DNA from: Eubacterium maltosivorans
GTDB taxonomy: Bacteria > Bacillota > Clostridia > Eubacteriales > Eubacteriaceae
DNA: 64,000 nt
Assembly: GCF_002441855.2 (NCBI RefSeq)
Contig: NZ_CP029487.1
Location: 248,001 to 312,000, forward strand
Direction: 5' to 3'
Position numbers and translations under genes: made by a program
Notes under the pieces: model-generated
The model's input: the letters and a program-made list of their open reading frames with translations, nothing else
What the model was told of the DNA's origin: nothing
The model's database searches: none
In this document: piece by piece, positions 16,546-27,077 of the stretch
Numbering within the stretch: position 1 is the stretch's first letter
Layout of the letters: every line of letters starts with the position of its first letter

Positions 16546-17459
16546 AAACTGCATTTTTATTTGCCGGACAGGGTGCCCAGAAAGTGGGCATGGGAAAGGA
16601 TTTTTACGATGCCTTTCCAGAGGTCCGGGATTTTTATACAAATAACGATTTGGATTTTGACCTGGCCAGGTGCTGCTTTGAAGGGCCAGAGGATATGGTC
16701 AATGATACCGCCTATGCCCAGAGCTGTCTGCTGATCACATCCTATGTGATGGCGTACTGCCTGAAAAAAGCAGACGTTATCCCTGATATTACCGCAGGGC
16801 TGAGCCTTGGCGAGTACACAGCGCTGACCTACGGCGGCGCTTTTACGCTGGAGGACGCTCTGAGGGTAGTGCGCAAAAGAGGCCAGCTCATGGCCCACGC
16901 TCTGCCGAAGGGGACTGGCATGATGGCCGCTGTGCTTGGAGCTGACGCTGAAACCATCCAGCAGGCCTGCACAGACGCCTCTGATTTAGGCGTCTGCGAG
17001 GTGGCAAATTATAACTGCCCGGGACAGATCGTGATCAGCGGGGAGACCCCGGCGGTAGAGAAGGCCAGGGCGCTGCTTCTTGAACGCGGCGTGCGGCGTG
17101 TCATGCCGCTTAACGTCAGCGGCGCTTTTCATTCCTCATTACTTCTGGAGGCTTCAAAGGAGCTCGCTGATTTACTGGATACGGTTGAGATCAAAACGCC
17201 GTCGGTCCCGGTGGTTTCCAACGTGAGCGGCGATGTTGAGACAAGGCCTGTGAGAGATGTGCTGGTGCAGCAGATCCATTCCTCAGTCTATTTTGAAAAA
17301 GGCATCCGCCGCATGATCGAGATGGGCTTGGACACCTTTATCGAGGTGGGCCCAGGTAAGGCCTGCAGTAGTTTTGTCAAAAAAATCGACCGGTCCGTTA
17401 AAGTGATGAACGTGGAAAATTTGGAAACTTTTGAAGCAGTCTGTGAAGCGCTTCGTTAA
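16542..17459 (+). CDS. fabD: Malonyl-CoA:ACP transacylase
   Basis: This 305-residue enzyme loads malonyl groups onto ACP. It has the N-terminal FAGQGAQ, the nucleophile S88 in [10 protein letters not shown] (a G-L-S-L-G variant of GHSLG), and the catalytic H197 in SGAFHSSLL. Its ATG overlaps the stop of the FabX-like gene (ATGA), and fabG follows after 14 bases. Confidence 0.94.
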   Translation: MKTAFLFAGQGAQKVGMGKDFYDAFPEVRDFYTNNDLDFDLARCCFEGPEDMVNDTAYAQSCLLITSYVMAYCLKKADVIPDITAGLSLGEYTALTYGGAFTLEDALRVVRKRGQLMAHALPKGTGMMAAVLGADAETIQQACTDASDLGVCEVANYNCPGQIVISGETPAVEKARALLLERGVRRVMPLNVSGAFHSSLLLEASKELADLLDTVEIKTPSVPVVSNVSGDVETRPVRDVLVQQIHSSVYFEKGIRRMIEMGLDTFIEVGPGKACSSFVKKIDRSVKVMNVENLETFEAVCEALR

Positions 17460-17473
17460 ATCAGGAGATGAAA

Positions 17474-18211
17474 ATGGAAAAGAAAACAGCATTGATCACC
17501 GGTGCCAGCCGGGGAATCGGCAGAGCCATCGCTCTGAATCTGGCAAAGGAGGGCTATAATATAGCCATCAATTACAACGGAAACGCCGAAAAGGCCACAG
17601 CCGTTAAAGAAGAATGCGAAGCCTTGGGCGTCCGTGCCATGACCTGCCAGTGCAACGTGGCTGACAACGCAGCGGTCAAGGCCATGGTGGACCAGGTGGC
17701 CGCCGAGTTTGGAACCATCGACGTGCTGGTCAACAATGCCGGCATCACCGATGACGCGCTGATTTTGCGCATGAAGGAAGAATCCTTTGACCGGGTCATC
17801 GACACAAATCTCAAAGGCTGCTTTAACTGTACTCAACATGTATCCAAGGTAATGCTGAAGAAAAAGAAGGGAAAGATCATCAACATGGCCTCTGTGGTCG
17901 GTATTGGCGGCAACGCTGGACAGGCGAACTATGCGGCCAGCAAGGCGGGGGTCATCGCTCTGACAAAGACAACTGCCAAGGAATTCGCCTCCAGAAATAT
18001 TACCGCCAATGCCATTGCGCCGGGCTTTATTGAAAGCGATATGAGCGGCGCTTTGTCCGAAAAGGTACAGGAAGAGATCATGAGCCAGATTCCGCTTAAG
18101 CGCTACGGCACGCCTCAGGATGTGGCCGACCTGACGGCTTTTCTGGCAGGAGATAAGAGCAATTACATAACCGGACAGGTATTCAGTATTGATGGAGGTA
18201 TGAGCATATGA
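17474..18211 (+). CDS. fabG: 3-oxoacyl-ACP reductase
   Basis: This 245-residue short-chain dehydrogenase reduces 3-ketoacyl-ACP with NADPH. It shows [16 protein letters not shown], and the Ser-Tyr-Lys catalytic set with YAASKAG. Two ATGs are in frame: the one at 17468 directly abuts AGGAG, while the one at 17474 is spaced six bases from it and is chosen. Its end overlaps fabF by ATGA. Confidence 0.94.
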   Translation: MEKKTALITGASRGIGRAIALNLAKEGYNIAINYNGNAEKATAVKEECEALGVRAMTCQCNVADNAAVKAMVDQVAAEFGTIDVLVNNAGITDDALILRMKEESFDRVIDTNLKGCFNCTQHVSKVMLKKKKGKIINMASVVGIGGNAGQANYAASKAGVIALTKTTAKEFASRNITANAIAPGFIESDMSGALSEKVQEEIMSQIPLKRYGTPQDVADLTAFLAGDKSNYITGQVFSIDGGMSI

Positions 18212-19443
18212 GACGTGTTGTGATAACAGGGTTGGGCATTGTCTGCCCGATTGGAAACACCCTTGACGAAACATGGGAAAGTGTAAAGGCAAACCGCTGC
18301 GGCGTGGGCGAGATCACCGCATTTGATACTAGCGACTATAAGGTGAAGCTGGCCGCTGAGGTCAAGGATCTGGACACTGAGCAGTATTTCAGCAAACGTG
18401 AGATGAAGTTTAACGAACGCTTTACGCAGTTTGCCCGAATTGCGGCCAAGCAGGCCTATGCGGACGCAGGTCTTGAGGATGCGGATATTGAGCGCGACCG
18501 TTTCGGCGTCATTGTAGGCTCAGGCGTCGGCGGACTGCGCAAGATTGAGGAATCCACTGAAACATTAAACAGCCGGGGACCGGGAAGGGTATCGCCGTTT
18601 TTTATCCCTATGGCCATTGTCAATCTGGCGCCGGGGAACATTGCCATTGATTTACAGGCAAAGGGTATCTGCTCCAGCAGCGTGACGGCCTGCGCTTCAG
18701 GAACCAATTCCATCGGGGAGGCCTTCCACCGCATTCGTTTCGGTTACGAGGACGTTATCGCGGCCGGCGGCAGCGAGTCCACCATCACGCCTCTCGGCAT
18801 TGCGGGCTTTCAGTCCATGCGTGCGCTTTACAGCGGTAATGATCCCAAACGCGCGTCTATCCCTTTCGATAAGGAGCGCAGCGGCTTTGTCATGGGCGAG
18901 GGCGCCGGCATCCTGATGCTGGAGGAGCTGGAGCACGCAAAGGCCAGAGGCGCAAAAATTTACGCCGAAGTCGTGGGTTATGGTGCCAGCTGTGACGCCC
19001 ATCACATTACCGCGCCTCTTGAGGACGGCAGCGGCGCGGTGAAGTCTATGGAAAATGCGCTGAAGGATGGGGCGCTGAAGGTTAGCGATGTGGATTATAT
19101 CAACGCCCACGGCACCAGTACAGCTTTGAACGATAAAGGCGAAACAGCCGCGGTAAAGGCGCTTTTCGGGGCCTGTGCCAAAGAACTGATGATTTCATCT
19201 ACCAAGTCTATGACCGGGCATCTGCTGGGCGGCAGCGGGGCTGTAGAGGCTGTTATCACCGTTAAGGCCCTTCAGGATGGCTTTGTACCGGCTACCCTGA
19301 ATTATCAGGTGCCCGATCCCGAATGTGATCTGAACGTGGTGCCAAATGAAGGAGTAAAAAAAGATATTCGCTGTGCGATCTCCAACTCCTTTGGATTTGG
19401 CGGACACAACGCAACCCTGGCGTTTTCGAAATGGGAGGATTAA
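18208..19443 (+). CDS. fabF: Beta-ketoacyl-ACP synthase II
   Basis: This 411-residue elongating condensing enzyme has the Cys-His-His triad: C162 in TACASGTNS, His in [11 protein letters not shown] and His in [11 protein letters not shown]. It is translationally coupled to fabG. The end of the gene contains the GGGAGGA ribosome site for fabZ. No separate FabB is visible, so FabF would elongate both saturated and unsaturated chains. Confidence 0.95.
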   Translation: MRRVVITGLGIVCPIGNTLDETWESVKANRCGVGEITAFDTSDYKVKLAAEVKDLDTEQYFSKREMKFNERFTQFARIAAKQAYADAGLEDADIERDRFGVIVGSGVGGLRKIEESTETLNSRGPGRVSPFFIPMAIVNLAPGNIAIDLQAKGICSSSVTACASGTNSIGEAFHRIRFGYEDVIAAGGSESTITPLGIAGFQSMRALYSGNDPKRASIPFDKERSGFVMGEGAGILMLEELEHAKARGAKIYAEVVGYGASCDAHHITAPLEDGSGAVKSMENALKDGALKVSDVDYINAHGTSTALNDKGETAAVKALFGACAKELMISSTKSMTGHLLGGSGAVEAVITVKALQDGFVPATLNYQVPDPECDLNVVPNEGVKKDIRCAISNSFGFGGHNATLAFSKWED

Positions 19444-19445
19444 AA

Positions 19446-19871
19446 ATGCTTTTAAATTCAAATCAGATACAGGAAATTATACCACATCGTTATCCCTTTT
19501 TACTGGTAGACCAGATCATTGAGATGGAGGGCGACCATGTCGTGGGTGTCAAATGTGTCACAGCCAATGAAATGCAGTTTATGGGACACTTTCCACAGCA
19601 GCATGTCATGCCCGGCGTTCTGGTCATTGAAGCTCTGGCCCAGGCGGGCGCGGTGCTGCTTCTGTCAAAAGAGGAAAACAAGGGCAAAATCGCGCTGTTC
19701 GCGGGCATCAACAAGGCCCGTATTCATCGCCAGGTCATTCCCGGAGACAAGCTGACTCTGGACGTCACCTTTAAAGGGTTCCGCGCAGGTATCGGCTTCG
19801 CGGATGCGCTGGCGACTGTCGACGGTGAAAAAGCTGTGAAATGTGAGCTGATGTTTGCGGTTCAGCAGTAA
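19446..19871 (+). CDS. fabZ: 3-hydroxyacyl-ACP dehydratase
   Basis: This 141-residue hot-dog-fold dehydratase has the N-terminal IIPHRYPFLLVD and the catalytic pair H48 (GHFPQQHVMPG) and E62 (VIEALAQ). The frame extends to an ATG at 19431 inside the fabF end, but that codon precedes the GGGAGGA site; the ATG at 19446 is 8 bases after it and directly follows the fabF stop. It is the last gene of the operon, closed by a terminator. Confidence 0.94.
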   Translation: MLLNSNQIQEIIPHRYPFLLVDQIIEMEGDHVVGVKCVTANEMQFMGHFPQQHVMPGVLVIEALAQAGAVLLLSKEENKGKIALFAGINKARIHRQVIPGDKLTLDVTFKGFRAGIGFADALATVDGEKAVKCELMFAVQQ

Positions 19872-19874
19872 TAA

Positions 19875-19915
19875 AAAGGGCCATTCCCGGATATTCCAGG
19901 GAATGGCCTTTTTGG
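19875..19915. terminator. Terminator closing the fab operon, probably bidirectional
   Basis: A 10-bp stem GGCCATTCCC (19879-19888) with its complement at 19899-19908 is flanked by an A-run on the left and a T-run on the right. It lies between fabZ and the convergent GHKL kinase gene. Confidence 0.9.
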
Positions 19916-19917
19916 GG

Positions 19918-21240
19918 TCAGGAAGTTTGTCTTTTTTCAGGTTCTGGGCCAGGTAAAATCATCTGCATGCGAAACCAGCCGTTTTTGCATGAAAATTGTA
20001 AATAGCCACGGTACCGCGAAGCGAAATCAGAAATACTCTGAACACCATAGCCATGCCCTTTCTCTGAGCTGACAGGCTTTCCATCTGCGTCAAAGGCTAC
20101 CTCGTTGCCACAGGTGTTGTCAATTGCCAGAAAATATTGTGAGTGCTGGTGTGTGCCGGTAATCTGGATGATTTTTTTCGTGTTTGCCGCCATTGCTTTG
20201 CAGGCGTTCCAGGCATTTTCAATGGCGTTTGACAGCATGACGGAGAATTCTGTAATATCGACCTGTTCTTCAGACGGCGTCTCCAGAAGGATTGTCAAGT
20301 CGATCTTTTCCCGCTCCATTTTTTCTGCGAAAAAAGACAGTACGCCGTCCACGATGAGCTCGCCGGTATAACTCTGGAGCTGTCCGCTGTTCTGTGAGGT
20401 GTCGAGGCGTCTGTCCATTGAATCGGCCACCTTTTTAATGGAGTGCCAGTCCTTGTTTATGATACAGGTGTTGACCAGCTGTGCGTAGTGGCGCATATCG
20501 TGGCGGTACATTTTTATCTGCTCGTCCATTTCCTGGAGCGTGGCGGTGTGCTTTTTGATAAAAGATGTCTGCATCTGGAGGAGGGCATAGCTTTTTTCGA
20601 TCTGGTAGCGGTCCTTTATTCCTTTAAATACAATATAAAAGGCAATGTAAGCGCAGACGACAGCAATGCACATCAGAAGTGCCTGCGGCTGCATTTCCGG
20701 GTGCTGGTACAGCGGACCCGGAACCATGATGATCATTGCGAATACAAAGCTGAAGGATATCGGTACGATCATCAGCCACCACCATTCGCTGTGGATATCT
20801 CTGAAAACCTCCAAAAATGGCTTCCTGAAAAATAAGTACAGAAGCAGCGCGGTAAACAGAAAAACAAGCAGTTTGATAAGGATATGAATCTGGGCGGTTG
20901 AGTAAAAAATGGTATCGCTCAGGGTATCGCTGATAAAGATGAACAGGCAGGCGCTGAAAAAATTGAACAGCATTCTGCCGTCAAAGCGGCGATAGATCAG
21001 AAAATAGAAAAGGCCGCAGAAAATAATATTGAAAACTGAGATCGACGATTTGGCGGACTGGATGGTCTCAGCGCTGAATACGATAAGCATATCGGCGAGA
21101 AGCAAAAAGAGGATAAAGAGCAGAACCATCCACCGGGTAGCCTTTTTTGAAAAACGCCATCCATCCGACAGAATACTCATATAAATAAGCCCTAAGGGTG
21201 AAGATACCATGCTTTCCATGACAGCGATCACTTTATCCAT
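19918..21240 (-). CDS. GHKL-type sensor histidine kinase, AgrC-like, orphan
   Basis: This 440-residue membrane kinase has about six or seven hydrophobic segments in the first 210 residues, then a cytoplasmic half with the H-box MYRHDMRHYAQ and a GHKL ATPase domain (NAIENAWNACKA as N-box, GHGYGVQSI as G-box). This is the AgrC/ComD-like layout used for peptide or small-signal sensing. The frame starts at an ATG at 21276 with no ribosome site; AAAGGA supports the ATG at 21240. No response regulator lies beside it, so its partner must be elsewhere. Confidence 0.82.
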   Translation of the reverse strand: MDKVIAVMESMVSSPLGLIYMSILSDGWRFSKKATRWMVLLFILFLLLADMLIVFSAETIQSAKSSISVFNIIFCGLFYFLIYRRFDGRMLFNFFSACLFIFISDTLSDTIFYSTAQIHILIKLLVFLFTALLLYLFFRKPFLEVFRDIHSEWWWLMIVPISFSFVFAMIIMVPGPLYQHPEMQPQALLMCIAVVCAYIAFYIVFKGIKDRYQIEKSYALLQMQTSFIKKHTATLQEMDEQIKMYRHDMRHYAQLVNTCIINKDWHSIKKVADSMDRRLDTSQNSGQLQSYTGELIVDGVLSFFAEKMEREKIDLTILLETPSEEQVDITEFSVMLSNAIENAWNACKAMAANTKKIIQITGTHQHSQYFLAIDNTCGNEVAFDADGKPVSSEKGHGYGVQSISDFASRYRGYLQFSCKNGWFRMQMILPGPEPEKRQTS

Positions 21241-21309
21241 TTCCAATTTCCTTTCCGTAGACAAATCCTCAGACATGACAGCGCTGGGCTGTCTGATACG
21301 TCTGTTTTA

Positions 21310-21338
21310 AATATACGACAGGAAAGCGTTGTTGTCAA
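21310..21338 (-). promoter_or_regulatory. Promoter of the orphan GHKL kinase gene
   Basis: On the minus strand TTGACA (21338-21333), 17 bp and TATATT (21315-21310) form a near-consensus promoter about 70 bases upstream of the preferred start codon. Confidence 0.8.
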
Positions 21339-21394
21339 ATCCTGATTTTACAACTAATTTTCAGTCCACCCTTTTAAAATAGCCGATGGTTTGG

Positions 21395-21400
21395 TATAAT
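21395..21400 (+). promoter_or_regulatory. -10 element upstream of valS
   Basis: TATAAT lies 63 bases before the valS start codon. The -35 region (TTTTAA at 17 bp) is weak. The gap is too short for a T-box, and no T-box core sequence is present. Confidence 0.5.
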
Positions 21401-21462
21401 AATAAAATATCGAAAAAATTTATCGCGGTTTAAAAACATTAGCATAGAGAGAGGTAAGCAGA

Positions 21463-24111
21463 TTGAAAAAAGAAATGTCAAAAGTCTATGATCCGAAGGA
21501 CGTAGAAAGCCGTATATATGCCTGGTGGCAGGAAAAGGACTATTTTAAACCGGAGGTTCATCCCGACGGAAAATCTTTTACCATTGTGATGCCGCCGCCG
21601 AATATTACCGGACAGCTGCACATGGGCCATGCCTTTGACGACACCCTTCAGGACGTACTCACCCGGTTCAAAAGAATGCAGGGCTATGCGGCGCTGTGGG
21701 TACCGGGGATGGACCATGCCAGCATTGCCACCGAGGTAAAGGTTGTTGAAAAAATCCGTAATGAGGAAGGCAAAACTAAGGAAGAGCTTGGCCGTGAGGA
21801 GTTTCTAAAGCGTGCCTGGGACTGGGCTTTGACCTATAAAGACCGTATCCGTGAGCAGGTTAAAAAGCTTGGTGCTTCCTGTGACTGGGATCGTGAGCGC
21901 TTTACCATGGATGAGGGCTGCAGTGAGGCTGTCAAGGAGACTTTTGTCCGTCTGTATGAAGAGGGGCTGATTTACAAGGGGAGCCGTATCATAAACTGGT
22001 GCCCGGACTGTAAAACCGCCCTTTCCGACGCAGAGGTAGAGTACGCCGAGCAGGCAGGCCATCTGTGGCATATCCGTTATCCCATCGCAGGCAGTGACGA
22101 TTACGTTACCGTCGCCACGACCCGTCCGGAAACCATGCTGGGCGATTCCGGTGTGGCAGTCAATCCAAATGATGAACGTTATAAGGAACTGGTAGGCAAA
22201 ACGGTTATCCTGCCGCTGGTTAACAAGGAAATCCCGGTCGTTGCCGATGATTATGTGGATATGGAATTTGGAACCGGCGTGGTCAAGATGACCCCGGCCC
22301 ATGACCCCAATGACTATGAGGTCGGAAAACGCCATAACCTTGAAGAGATCAATGTCATGAATGAGGACGGCACTATGAATGAGCTGGCCGGAAAATATGC
22401 GGGCATGGATCGTTATGAATGCCGCAAGGCGGTTGTGGAGGACCTTAAGGAGCTTGGGCTGCTCGAAAAAATCGAGGACCACATCCACAATGTCGGCGAG
22501 TGCTACCGCTGTGGCACTACCGTTGAAACCATGACCTCTGAGCAGTGGTTTGTAAAGATGGAGCCGCTGGCAAAACCAGCCATTGAGGCTGTCAAAAACC
22601 GTGACACACAGTTTGTGCCCGACCGCTTCAGTAAGATTTACTTTAACTGGATGGAAAATATCCGCGACTGGTGCATTTCGCGTCAGCTGTGGTGGGGACA
22701 CCAGATTCCTGCCTACTACTGTGATGACTGCGGAGAGATGGTTGTCGCCAAGGAAATGCCGGAAGTTTGCCCGAAGTGTGGAGGCGAACACTTTACCCAG
22801 GACGAAAACGCCCTGGATACCTGGTTCAGCTCTGCCCTTTGGCCATTCTCAACCCTGGGCTGGCCTGAAAAGACGCCAGATCTTGACAAATTCTACCCCA
22901 ATAACGTGCTGGTCACAGGCTATGATATCATCTTCTTCTGGGTCGCCCGTATGATCTTTATGGGGCTTTATAACATGGGTGAGGTTCCATTCGCCGATGT
23001 CTATATCCACGGCCTGATCCGTGATTCTCAGGGCCGCAAGATGAGCAAATCTCTGGGCAACGGCATTGACCCGCTGGAAATCATTGAGCAGTTCTCCGCA
23101 GACGCGCTGCGCTTTTCAATCATCACAGGGAATTCAGCGGGGAATGATATCCGCTGGCAGGACGAAAAGCTGGAAGCCAGCAGAAACTTTTTAAACAAAA
23201 TCTGGAATGCCGCCCGCTTTGTGCTGATGAATCTGGATGAAAATATCATGGATCGGCAGGACGTCGCGCTTGCCAATCTGGAAAATACTGATAAATGGAT
23301 TCTGAGCCGCATGAACGATGTTGTACGGGATGTGACACAGAACATGGACAAATACGAGCTGGGAATCGCCGCCCAGAAAGTTTACGATTTTGCCTGGAAT
23401 GAATACTGTGACTGGTACATCGAGCTGGTAAAACCAAGACTCTACGGCGACGATGAGACTACCAAGGCAGCGGCTCAGTACACCCTGAACCTGGTACTGA
23501 CCAACATCCTTAAGCTGCTGCATCCGGTCATCCCGTTTATCACCGAAGAAATTTACGGCTACCTGCCAGACGCCGGCGAAGCCATCATTGTGTCCGAATG
23601 GCCGGAATACGACGAAGCCCTGCAGTTTAAGCAGGATGAGGAGGATGTCCGCTTCCTGATGGCATGCATCAAGAGCATTCGGAATATCCGCTCCGAGATG
23701 GATGTGCCAAACTCCAAGAAAACGCAGCTCTTTGTCATCACAGACAATGCGGCGCGTGGGGAGCTGATGCTTAAGTCCTCCGTTTATTTTGAAAAGCTGG
23801 CCTCTGTCTCCGGTATCTCCGCCATTGTCAAGGAGGAGGTTCAGGAAAACTATGTGAGCGCCGTTGTTGAAGACGCAGAGCTGTTCCTTTCTATGGACGA
23901 GCTGGTAGACAAAGAAAAGGAAATTGAGCGTCTGAACGGCGAGAAGGCCAAGCTTGAGAAAGAGCTGGAGCGTGTGGACAAAAAGCTGTCCAACAAAGGC
24001 TTTACAGATAAGGCGCCTGAAAAGGTCGTGGAGGGCGAGCGTGAAAAACAGCGAAAATACCAGGAAATGCTGGATAAGGTGCTGGAACGCCTGGCCTATT
24101 ACAATCAGTAA
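21463..24111 (+). CDS. valS: Valyl-tRNA synthetase
   Basis: This 882-residue class Ia synthetase charges tRNA-Val. The HIGH-type motif appears in PNITGQLHMGHAF, the KMSKS loop in GRKMSKSLGNG, and the editing domain includes ATTRPETMLGD. CPDC and other CxxC pairs suggest bound zinc. The C-terminal 70 residues form the tRNA-binding coiled coil. Start is taken as the TTG at 21463 because GAGAGGT is well spaced; an in-frame ATG 12 bases on has no ribosome site. It is monocistronic, with its own terminator. Confidence 0.96.
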   Translation: MKKEMSKVYDPKDVESRIYAWWQEKDYFKPEVHPDGKSFTIVMPPPNITGQLHMGHAFDDTLQDVLTRFKRMQGYAALWVPGMDHASIATEVKVVEKIRNEEGKTKEELGREEFLKRAWDWALTYKDRIREQVKKLGASCDWDRERFTMDEGCSEAVKETFVRLYEEGLIYKGSRIINWCPDCKTALSDAEVEYAEQAGHLWHIRYPIAGSDDYVTVATTRPETMLGDSGVAVNPNDERYKELVGKTVILPLVNKEIPVVADDYVDMEFGTGVVKMTPAHDPNDYEVGKRHNLEEINVMNEDGTMNELAGKYAGMDRYECRKAVVEDLKELGLLEKIEDHIHNVGECYRCGTTVETMTSEQWFVKMEPLAKPAIEAVKNRDTQFVPDRFSKIYFNWMENIRDWCISRQLWWGHQIPAYYCDDCGEMVVAKEMPEVCPKCGGEHFTQDENALDTWFSSALWPFSTLGWPEKTPDLDKFYPNNVLVTGYDIIFFWVARMIFMGLYNMGEVPFADVYIHGLIRDSQGRKMSKSLGNGIDPLEIIEQFSADALRFSIITGNSAGNDIRWQDEKLEASRNFLNKIWNAARFVLMNLDENIMDRQDVALANLENTDKWILSRMNDVVRDVTQNMDKYELGIAAQKVYDFAWNEYCDWYIELVKPRLYGDDETTKAAAQYTLNLVLTNILKLLHPVIPFITEEIYGYLPDAGEAIIVSEWPEYDEALQFKQDEEDVRFLMACIKSIRNIRSEMDVPNSKKTQLFVITDNAARGELMLKSSVYFEKLASVSGISAIVKEEVQENYVSAVVEDAELFLSMDELVDKEKEIERLNGEKAKLEKELERVDKKLSNKGFTDKAPEKVVEGEREKQRKYQEMLDKVLERLAYYNQ

Positions 24112-24129
24112 GAAAATAAAACAGAACAG

Positions 24130-24154
24130 GGCGGAAGGAGACTTCCGCCTTTTC
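24130..24154 (+). terminator. Terminator after valS
   Basis: GGCGGAAG (24130-24137) and CTTCCGCC (24142-24149) form an 8-bp stem followed by TTTTC. Confidence 0.85.
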
Positions 24155-24201
24155 TTTAAGGTAAAGTTGTATTTGTTGCCGACTAAATGAAAGGAGTTCC
24201 C

Positions 24202-24906
24202 ATGAACGAAGAAGGAAAGAAACGGATTTTGATTGCAGACGACAATCAGGATATTTGCGAGCTGGTAGAAATTCTGCTGACAGCAGAAGGCTTTGAGGTC
24301 GTTCAGGCTAAAAACGGTCAGGAGGCAGTGGACAGGACGGATGATTCCATTGATCTGATCATACTGGACGTCATGATGCCCCAGAAATCTGGCTATAAGG
24401 CCTGTTCAGAAATCAGGGAAAAAACACGGGTGCCCATTCTGTTTTTGACAGCCAAGGACCAGGATTCCGACAAGGTGATGGGGTTCTCTGTGGGCGGTGA
24501 TGACTACCTGTCCAAGCCCTTCTCCTATACCGAGCTGGTATCCCGGGTCAAGTCTCTCCTGAGGCGTTATTACGTGTACCAGGGCAGCGCGCCGGCAGAA
24601 AAGAGTAACAGGCTGGTGATACGTGATCTGGTGCTGGACAAGGATGCGCAGAATGTCGAGATCGGCGGAGAGATCGTCACCCTGACCGATATTGAGTACC
24701 GGATACTGGAGCTTATGATGGACAACCGGAAAAAGGTTTTTTCTGCTCAGAATATTTATGAAAGCATCTGGAATGAGCCCTATTTCTATTCTGCCAACAA
24801 CACAGTCATGGTGCATATCCGGAACCTGCGTAAAAAGCTCAAAGATAACTCTCAGGAGCCCCAGTACATCAAGACCGCCTGGGGAAAGGGCTATTATGTT
24901 GACTAA
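24202..24906 (+). CDS. OmpR-family response regulator
   Basis: This 234-residue regulator has a receiver domain (phospho-Asp in LIILDVMMPQKSG, Lys in DDYLSKPFSY) and a C-terminal winged-helix domain ending in the usual TAWGKGYYVD. The frame reaches back to an ATG at 24187, but AAAGGAG is placed for the ATG at 24202. It overlaps the kinase gene by 11 bases. The pair lies directly before an efflux operon, so it probably controls that exporter, perhaps in response to a peptide or antibiotic. Confidence 0.9.
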   Translation: MNEEGKKRILIADDNQDICELVEILLTAEGFEVVQAKNGQEAVDRTDDSIDLIILDVMMPQKSGYKACSEIREKTRVPILFLTAKDQDSDKVMGFSVGGDDYLSKPFSYTELVSRVKSLLRRYYVYQGSAPAEKSNRLVIRDLVLDKDAQNVEIGGEIVTLTDIEYRILELMMDNRKKVFSAQNIYESIWNEPYFYSANNTVMVHIRNLRKKLKDNSQEPQYIKTAWGKGYYVD

Positions 24907-25915
24907 GCAGGAGGAAAGCATTTTTCGGTCAAAGCTTGGGCTGACCGTCATGAAATACTTTGGTGTTTCCTTTGTCATCGCGTTGGCTTCAGGTGTTGTT
25001 ACCACGCTGCTGCTGACCTGCTTTATCCGTGAGAACGGTATCTCAGAGGAGACTGTGGAGCTTTTGTCCTACATGGTGACCATCGCGGTGCTCTTTGTTG
25101 TGTTTTTAAAGCTGTTCCATAAAAAAATCCGTTACATTCATACCCTGGAGCACGGCATTGAGATTATAGAGGGGGGCGGGCTGGAATACCCCATTCCAGT
25201 AGAGGGCAACGATGAGCTGACCGCTCTGGCCATTCAGCTTAACGATATGCGGCGGACACTGCAAAAGCAGATAAACGAGCGTGAGACAGCAATCCGTGAA
25301 AATCATGAGATGGTCACAGCCATATCCCACGACATCCGGACGCCGCTTACCTCTGTAATCTGTTATCTGGATCTCATCAGAGACGGCAAGGTCAAAAGCC
25401 CGGAGGAGGGGGCTGTTTATATCAACAACGCGCTGGAGAAAGCCTATCAGATCAAAAACCTCACCACAGCTCTCTTCAGCCATTCGGTGGCCGAAAACGA
25501 GGAGGTTATGTTTCATTATGAGCTGATCGACGGTAATGAGCTGCTGGCGCAGGTCTTATCGGAGAGCGTCTTTTTGCTGGAAGAAAAGGGCCTGACCGTC
25601 AAGGTGAGAGACAGCATCGAGGAAGGGTTTGCCATCAATGTGGATATTCAGCAGTTCCGGCGCGTTTTTGACAACCTTTGCTCCAACGCCCTGAAATATG
25701 CCGACCCTAAGCGGCCCATCTGCTTTGATGTTATGCTGGAGCCGGATACCCTGCGGATTATCCAGACGAACCAGGTGCGAAAAAACAGCGGCGGCGAGAG
25801 CTTTGGCATTGGACTGAAAACCTGTGAAAAAATTGCGGAACGCCATGAAGGAACCTTTAAAAGCTGGATTGAGAAGGGTGAGTTTGTGGCGATCTGGACT
25901 TTGCCTTTGTATTAG
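24896..25915 (+). CDS. Sensor histidine kinase partnered with the regulator upstream
   Basis: This 339-residue kinase has two membrane segments near residues 18-45 and 55-75 separated by a very short extracellular loop. A HAMP-like linker follows, then HisKA with the phospho-accepting H145 in AISHDIRTPLTSV, and an ATPase domain with N-box DNLCSNALKYAD and G-box GESFGIGLKTC. A tiny sensor loop is typical of intramembrane-sensing kinases for cell-envelope stress, often paired with ABC exporters. The start ATG at 24896 lies within the regulator gene; upstream in-frame codons are shadow sequence. Confidence 0.87.
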   Translation: MLTKQEESIFRSKLGLTVMKYFGVSFVIALASGVVTTLLLTCFIRENGISEETVELLSYMVTIAVLFVVFLKLFHKKIRYIHTLEHGIEIIEGGGLEYPIPVEGNDELTALAIQLNDMRRTLQKQINERETAIRENHEMVTAISHDIRTPLTSVICYLDLIRDGKVKSPEEGAVYINNALEKAYQIKNLTTALFSHSVAENEEVMFHYELIDGNELLAQVLSESVFLLEEKGLTVKVRDSIEEGFAINVDIQQFRRVFDNLCSNALKYADPKRPICFDVMLEPDTLRIIQTNQVRKNSGGESFGIGLKTCEKIAERHEGTFKSWIEKGEFVAIWTLPLY

Positions 25916-26087
25916 CCGAAATACCGGCCCTGTACGGCTTGAGGTTGTTTTTCAACCTTGCACCGCAAAAAGAACATATGAGGCACGATTACATAGAAAA
26001 TATTAATAAAATCTTTAGAATTCATCCCGAATTTCTTCATGTTTTTATGTTAAAATGATTCACAACAAAACAAATAATGGAGGCACC

Positions 26088-27077
26088 ATGAATAAGAAAA
26101 AAAGTATCATTATTACGCTTGTCATACTGGCAGTCGTTGTCGTAGCGCTGGGCGTCTGGGCCTGTACGCGCACCAGCCAGCCGCAGGCAGCCGCTGTCAA
26201 AACCACGACACTTGAGAAGACCAACCTTCAGAGAACAGTCTCGACCAATGGTACGGTTGAGAGCACCTACGTAGAGCAGATCAGCAATATGACTGGTATC
26301 CCCGTGTGGGATATCGACGTATCGGTGGGCGAATGGGTTGAAAAAGGCGACCGTCTCTGCCGCCTGTACGATGAAAAAAGCGATACCTGGGAACGTGTGG
26401 AAGCCACGACCTCCGGTACGGTGACGGCCATTAACGCCCAGAATGGCGCTCCGGCCAACGGTGTGCTCTTTACCATTGAGGATACCAACAGCCTGCGTGT
26501 GGTCACGAACATCAAGGAAGCCGATGTGGGAACCGTACAGCCGGGAATGAAGGTAAGCATCAAAACCGACGCGACCGGGGACAAGGAATACACTGGCACC
26601 GTGCAGAGCATTGCACCTACGGCTGTCAGGCAGTCCAGTGCTTCCGGCACCGGGGCGACAGCTGCCGCCTCTACAGGCAGCCAGAATCCGGAATTTGAGG
26701 CCCGGGTCAGCATTGATTCTGACATCAGCGGCCTGTTGATCGGGATGAAAGCGCGCCTTAATATCATCGTTGAGGAAAGAAACGGCGTTTACAGCGTTCC
26801 CTTTGATGTGCTGACCACCAATGCGAACAATGAAAGCTGCGTGCTGGTAGCCGCCGACCCCAAGGACGGCGTCTACACTGTGAAGGAGGTGCCTGTCACA
26901 ACCGGGACAGAAACGGACTTTGCCATTGAAATTTCAGGCGACCAGCTGACAGACGGCATGCAGATCATCACCGACATCGACAAGGTTAAGGCCGGCGATT
27001 CTGTCACACTGCAGCAGAACGGTGACAGCGTCACAGCCCAGGCAGATACTGCTCAAGGAGACACCAATGCGCAATAA
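26088..27077 (+). CDS. MacA-like membrane-fusion (adaptor) subunit of an ABC exporter
   Basis: This 329-residue protein has one N-terminal membrane anchor (about residues 8-26) followed by RND/HlyD-type adaptor domains: a split biotinyl-lipoyl domain (VSVGEWVEKGDRL, ATTSGTVTAINAQNG), a beta-barrel (NIKEADVGTVQPGMKVSI) and a Gly/Ala/Ser-rich linker. The helical hairpin seen in Gram-negative MacA is almost absent, as expected in a cell without an outer membrane. GGAGG is spaced for the ATG at 26088. Its end overlaps the ATPase gene. Confidence 0.87.
   Translation: MNKKKSIIITLVILAVVVVALGVWACTRTSQPQAAAVKTTTLEKTNLQRTVSTNGTVESTYVEQISNMTGIPVWDIDVSVGEWVEKGDRLCRLYDEKSDTWERVEATTSGTVTAINAQNGAPANGVLFTIEDTNSLRVVTNIKEADVGTVQPGMKVSIKTDATGDKEYTGTVQSIAPTAVRQSSASGTGATAAASTGSQNPEFEARVSIDSDISGLLIGMKARLNIIVEERNGVYSVPFDVLTTNANNESCVLVAADPKDGVYTVKEVPVTTGTETDFAIEISGDQLTDGMQIITDIDKVKAGDSVTLQQNGDSVTAQADTAQGDTNAQ

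Noticed and set aside
21277-21462. Possible T-box upstream of valS
   Set aside because: The gap is 186 bases including a divergent promoter, and there is no TGGCACCGCGG-like core or terminator.
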